Source: Rhodospirillales bacterium
GTDB taxonomy: Bacteria; Pseudomonadota; Alphaproteobacteria; Acetobacterales; Acetobacteraceae
NCBI GenBank assembly: GCA_025352915.1
Contig: JANXSA010000011.1
Location: 1-6,944 of the forward strand
DNA length: 6,944 nt
Reading direction: 5' to 3'
This document shows positions 5,407-6,944 of the stretch, piece after piece. Below the pieces are notes generated by a model that worked only from the letters and a program-made list of their open reading frames with translations, was not told the origin of the DNA and did not search any database. Numbering within the stretch: the first letter of the stretch is position 1; every line of letters begins with the position of its first letter. Position numbers and translations under genes: made by a program.

Positions 5407-6603
5407 CTACCAAGTATGCTCCGCCTCGTGCGGCACATGCTCCAACCGCAACATTGCGTCCCAACGCGCCAGCGCCTCGCGCCCACGCACCCCCTCCAGC
5501 AACCCCGCCCCCGCCGCCTGCGTCGCGCTGAACCGCCCAAACACCAGCGAAGCCAACGTATCCGGCGTCAGGGTAAAGTCCACATCCTGCCCATCAATCC
5601 GCCCCGCCTGCCCCCCCTCCACCGACGTCACCACCCGCCACGCCCCCGCATTCCACCCACAAAACGAATCAACCAACCCAAACCGCAACTCCGACGCCAA
5701 GCCATAAGGCCGCTGCGCCATCGCATCCTCCACCGTCACCAACCGCGCCATGATCCCATCCCGCACCGACTGGTGAAGCTGCCGCGGCTCCGCCAACATC
5801 AACGGCAACGGATCATCCGCCGGCGCATTATCCCAAACAACCTCGTCCACATTGTCATACCCCGCCAGCGCCTGCCAAAGCGCCTGGTACGCCCCCGGCG
5901 TCAGCGCAAACAAATCATTCACCCGCAGCGCCCGCGGCCGCGCCCCCCCGCCATGGCAATACACCACATACCCCCGCGTCTCCCCCGCCTCCGCATACGC
6001 CAGCACCACCCGGTTCTGCCCCTCCGGCGCCGCCTGCAAAGCCCCCGCCGCCCACATCGCCCGCCCCCGATGCACCAGCCCGGTCCGCGCCTCCCGATAC
6101 CGCCGATACACCTCCACCAAAACTCCGAATTCCGCCACCGGATCAACCTCGCGCAACCCCCCGCGCGTTGCCAACGGCCGATGAAACGCAATATCCCGCG
6201 GCGCGATCCGATACCCATGCCGCTGATGCACGCTGCCATAGCCATAGCGCTGATAGATCGCCACCCAAGCCGGATGCAGCCCGGCAAACGCCACCTCGCG
6301 CTTCTCGTACATCAACTCAAAATGCCGCGCCGTCACCGCCCGCAAATAACCCCGCCGCCGATGCGCCGGATGCGTCGAAACCTGCGTCACCCCGGCAATC
6401 CGCACCGCCCGCCCATTCAACCGGATCTGCAACGGCCAAGCCGCCAGCGTCGTCGCCACCGCCCCGTCGACAAAGGCGCACATGGTCCACTCCGCCGCCA
6501 TGCCCTCGAACATCGCCTCGGGCAACGCCAACTGCCGCGAAGCCTGGCGCGCAAACGCCCCCATCTCCTCGGCACGCGCCGGCCGGATCTCGACATTTGC
6601 CAT
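5407..6603 (-). CDS. Eis-like GNAT family N-acetyltransferase
   Basis: The 398-residue protein has the size and three-part architecture of the Eis family: N-terminal GNAT domain, a second GNAT-like domain and a C-terminal SCP2-like domain. The acetyl-CoA-binding motif is seen as GVTQVSTHPAHRRRGYLRAV (residues 71-90, R-R-x-G-Y/x-L core at 83-87). IYQRYGYG (116-123) corresponds to the region holding the catalytic tyrosine of Eis (probably Y122). The second domain spans roughly 165-290 (YVVYCHGG, VNDLFALTPGAYQALW). RPYGLASELRFGLVD and VDFTLTPDTLASLVFGRF fit the SCP2-like end, finishing in HTW. Characterised Eis enzymes acetylate aminoglycosides or protein lysines; the substrate here is unknown. 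A purine run GGGGGA (6610-6615) six bases upstream supports the ATG at 6603 over an in-frame extension to 6675 that would run into the tRNA. It sits 45 bases downstream of tRNA-Arg and 52 bases upstream of the amidohydrolase start. Confidence 0.92.
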   Translation of the reverse strand: MANVEIRPARAEEMGAFARQASRQLALPEAMFEGMAAEWTMCAFVDGAVATTLAAWPLQIRLNGRAVRIAGVTQVSTHPAHRRRGYLRAVTARHFELMYEKREVAFAGLHPAWVAIYQRYGYGSVHQRHGYRIAPRDIAFHRPLATRGGLREVDPVAEFGVLVEVYRRYREARTGLVHRGRAMWAAGALQAAPEGQNRVVLAYAEAGETRGYVVYCHGGGARPRALRVNDLFALTPGAYQALWQALAGYDNVDEVVWDNAPADDPLPLMLAEPRQLHQSVRDGIMARLVTVEDAMAQRPYGLASELRFGLVDSFCGWNAGAWRVVTSVEGGQAGRIDGQDVDFTLTPDTLASLVFGRFSATQAAGAGLLEGVRGREALARWDAMLRLEHVPHEAEHTW

Positions 6604-6648
6604 GCTGCTTCCCCCACTTCGGTCAACGAACCCGAACAGCAAAGGGAT

Positions 6649-6725
<77 letters not shown>

Positions 6726-6788
6726 ATCGCCTGCTTCTTACCGCGAAAGCGCCCTCGGCGGAAGCCCCGCGCGCAGGAAGCAAGCAAG
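6726..6788. other. Upstream region of tRNA-Arg, no gene seen
   Basis: These bases should contain the - strand promoter of the tRNA-Arg gene. No strong consensus -35/-10 pair was recognised. No ORF with coding character is present on either strand. Confidence 0.4.
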
Positions 6789-6791
6789 AAT

Positions 6792-6813
6792 GTTCTTTTT
6801 TGAAAAAAAGAAC
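6792..6813 (+). terminator. Hairpin GTTCTTTTTT / AAAAAAGAAC
   Basis: This self-complementary AT-rich hairpin is the outer part of the left arm. It is followed on the + strand by a run of A rather than T, so it reads as a terminator only weakly, and better for transcripts arriving on the - strand. It has few G-C pairs. Its main significance is as the counterpart of the hairpin at 6883-6906. Confidence 0.35.
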
Positions 6814-6882
6814 CAAAAAACTTTTATCCATTGCACGAAAGCCAGTCACAGAGCCCCAGCCCAAATGGATAAAGTCTTTTTG

Positions 6883-6906
6883 CTTCTTTTTCTTCAGAAA
6901 AAGAAG
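6883..6906 (-). terminator. Perfect 10-bp hairpin, possible - strand terminator
   Basis: CTTCTTTTTC (6883-6892) pairs perfectly with GAAAAAGAAG (6897-6906) around a four-base loop (TTCA on the + strand). It sits 7 bases beyond the TAG at 6913-6915 of a possible - strand reading frame, so it is placed where that gene's terminator would be. Stem stability is limited by its A-T content. Confidence 0.45.
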
Positions 6907-6912
6907 ACCTTT

Positions 6913-6944
6913 CTACCCCGCCAACCAAGCCGCCGCCGCCCCCT
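6913..6944 (-). CDS. Possible C-terminal end of a - strand gene (partial)
   Basis: From the right window edge, one - strand frame reads G-A-A-A-A-W-L-A-G and then TAG at 6915-6913. The alanine-rich ending, the high GC that begins exactly at the stop codon, and the terminator-like hairpin just beyond it fit the 3' end of a protein gene. Nine codons are too few to prove coding or to suggest a function. GC-rich non-coding DNA is the alternative. Confidence 0.35.
   Translation of the reverse strand, partial: GAAAAWLAG

Larger units (their letters stand above)
6789..6907. repeat. Large imperfect inverted repeat with AT-rich hairpins
   Basis: The left arm (about 6791-6832) and right arm (about 6864-6907) are imperfect inverted copies over about 42-44 bases. 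The inner ends read CTTTTATCCATT (6821-6832) on the left and AATGGATAAAG (6864-6874) on the right, and the outer part of each arm is itself a hairpin. The roughly 31-base centre is not palindromic. The whole could form a cruciform of about 118 bases. It looks like a symmetrical bidirectional terminator or a MITE-like element. Confidence 0.7.

Noticed and set aside
4263..5531. Long + strand ORF of 422 codons rich in Pro, Arg and His
   Set aside because: It is the antisense shadow of the M20D amidohydrolase, whose metal-binding motifs are complete on the other strand.
5355..5540. N-terminal extension of the amidohydrolase by 62 residues
   Set aside because: It is Arg/Gly/Cys-rich without family similarity, overlaps the end of the acetyltransferase gene, and the Shine-Dalgarno site supports the start at 5354.

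Overview
The window is GC-rich bacterial chromosomal DNA. The MnmA and tRNA sequences, the GC-rich codon use, the GGTCCAGGGC-type intergenic palindromes and the AT-rich hairpin spacers between genes suggest an alphaproteobacterium, most likely Acetobacteraceae. That placement is inferred from sequence style; no database search was run.

Left part (1-2127): a structured palindromic leader precedes mnmA (tRNA 2-thiouridylase, + strand), followed 52 bases later by an elongator tRNA-Met(CAT). Converging on them from the - strand is a gene for a secreted PEP-CTERM protein. Its last codons lie antisense to the 3' end of the tRNA gene.

Middle part (about 2200-3480) is a gene graveyard. On the - strand are the tail of a DppD/OppD-type ABC ATPase and a DppF/OppF-type ABC ATPase cut off after the Q-loop. 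The second ATPase is also split, just before Walker A, by about 180 bp of palindromic (REP-like) DNA. The dppD tail abuts, back to back at about 3036, the C-terminal (FCD) half of a GntR/FadR-type regulator on the + strand. Both genes have lost their 5' parts at this point, as if one large deletion removed the divergent promoter region, the transporter permeases and binding protein, and the DNA-binding domain of the regulator. A flavin-reductase-domain gene (3497-4144, +), probably once co-transcribed with the regulator, survives intact.

Right part (4176-6944): an intact - strand cluster reads tRNA-Arg(CCG), then an Eis-like GNAT acetyltransferase, then an M20D amidohydrolase (hippurate hydrolase/aminoacylase type). 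The amidohydrolase converges on the flavin reductase across a short AT-rich spacer. Its amide-hydrolysing role fits metabolism of N-acyl amino acids or peptides, and the lost peptide transporter may have belonged to the same catabolic locus (inference). The right edge holds a large inverted repeat with terminator-like hairpins and possibly the last nine codons of another - strand gene.

The strand composition changes along the window. The + strand is G-rich in mnmA and strongly C-rich from about 3240 onward, even inside a + strand gene, which supports a rearrangement or replication-strand boundary near the deletion scar. No CRISPR array, phage genes or intact transposase are visible, and no clearly new multi-gene system. 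The most interesting material is the deletion scar, the repeat insertion and the overlapping tRNA/PEP-CTERM arrangement.
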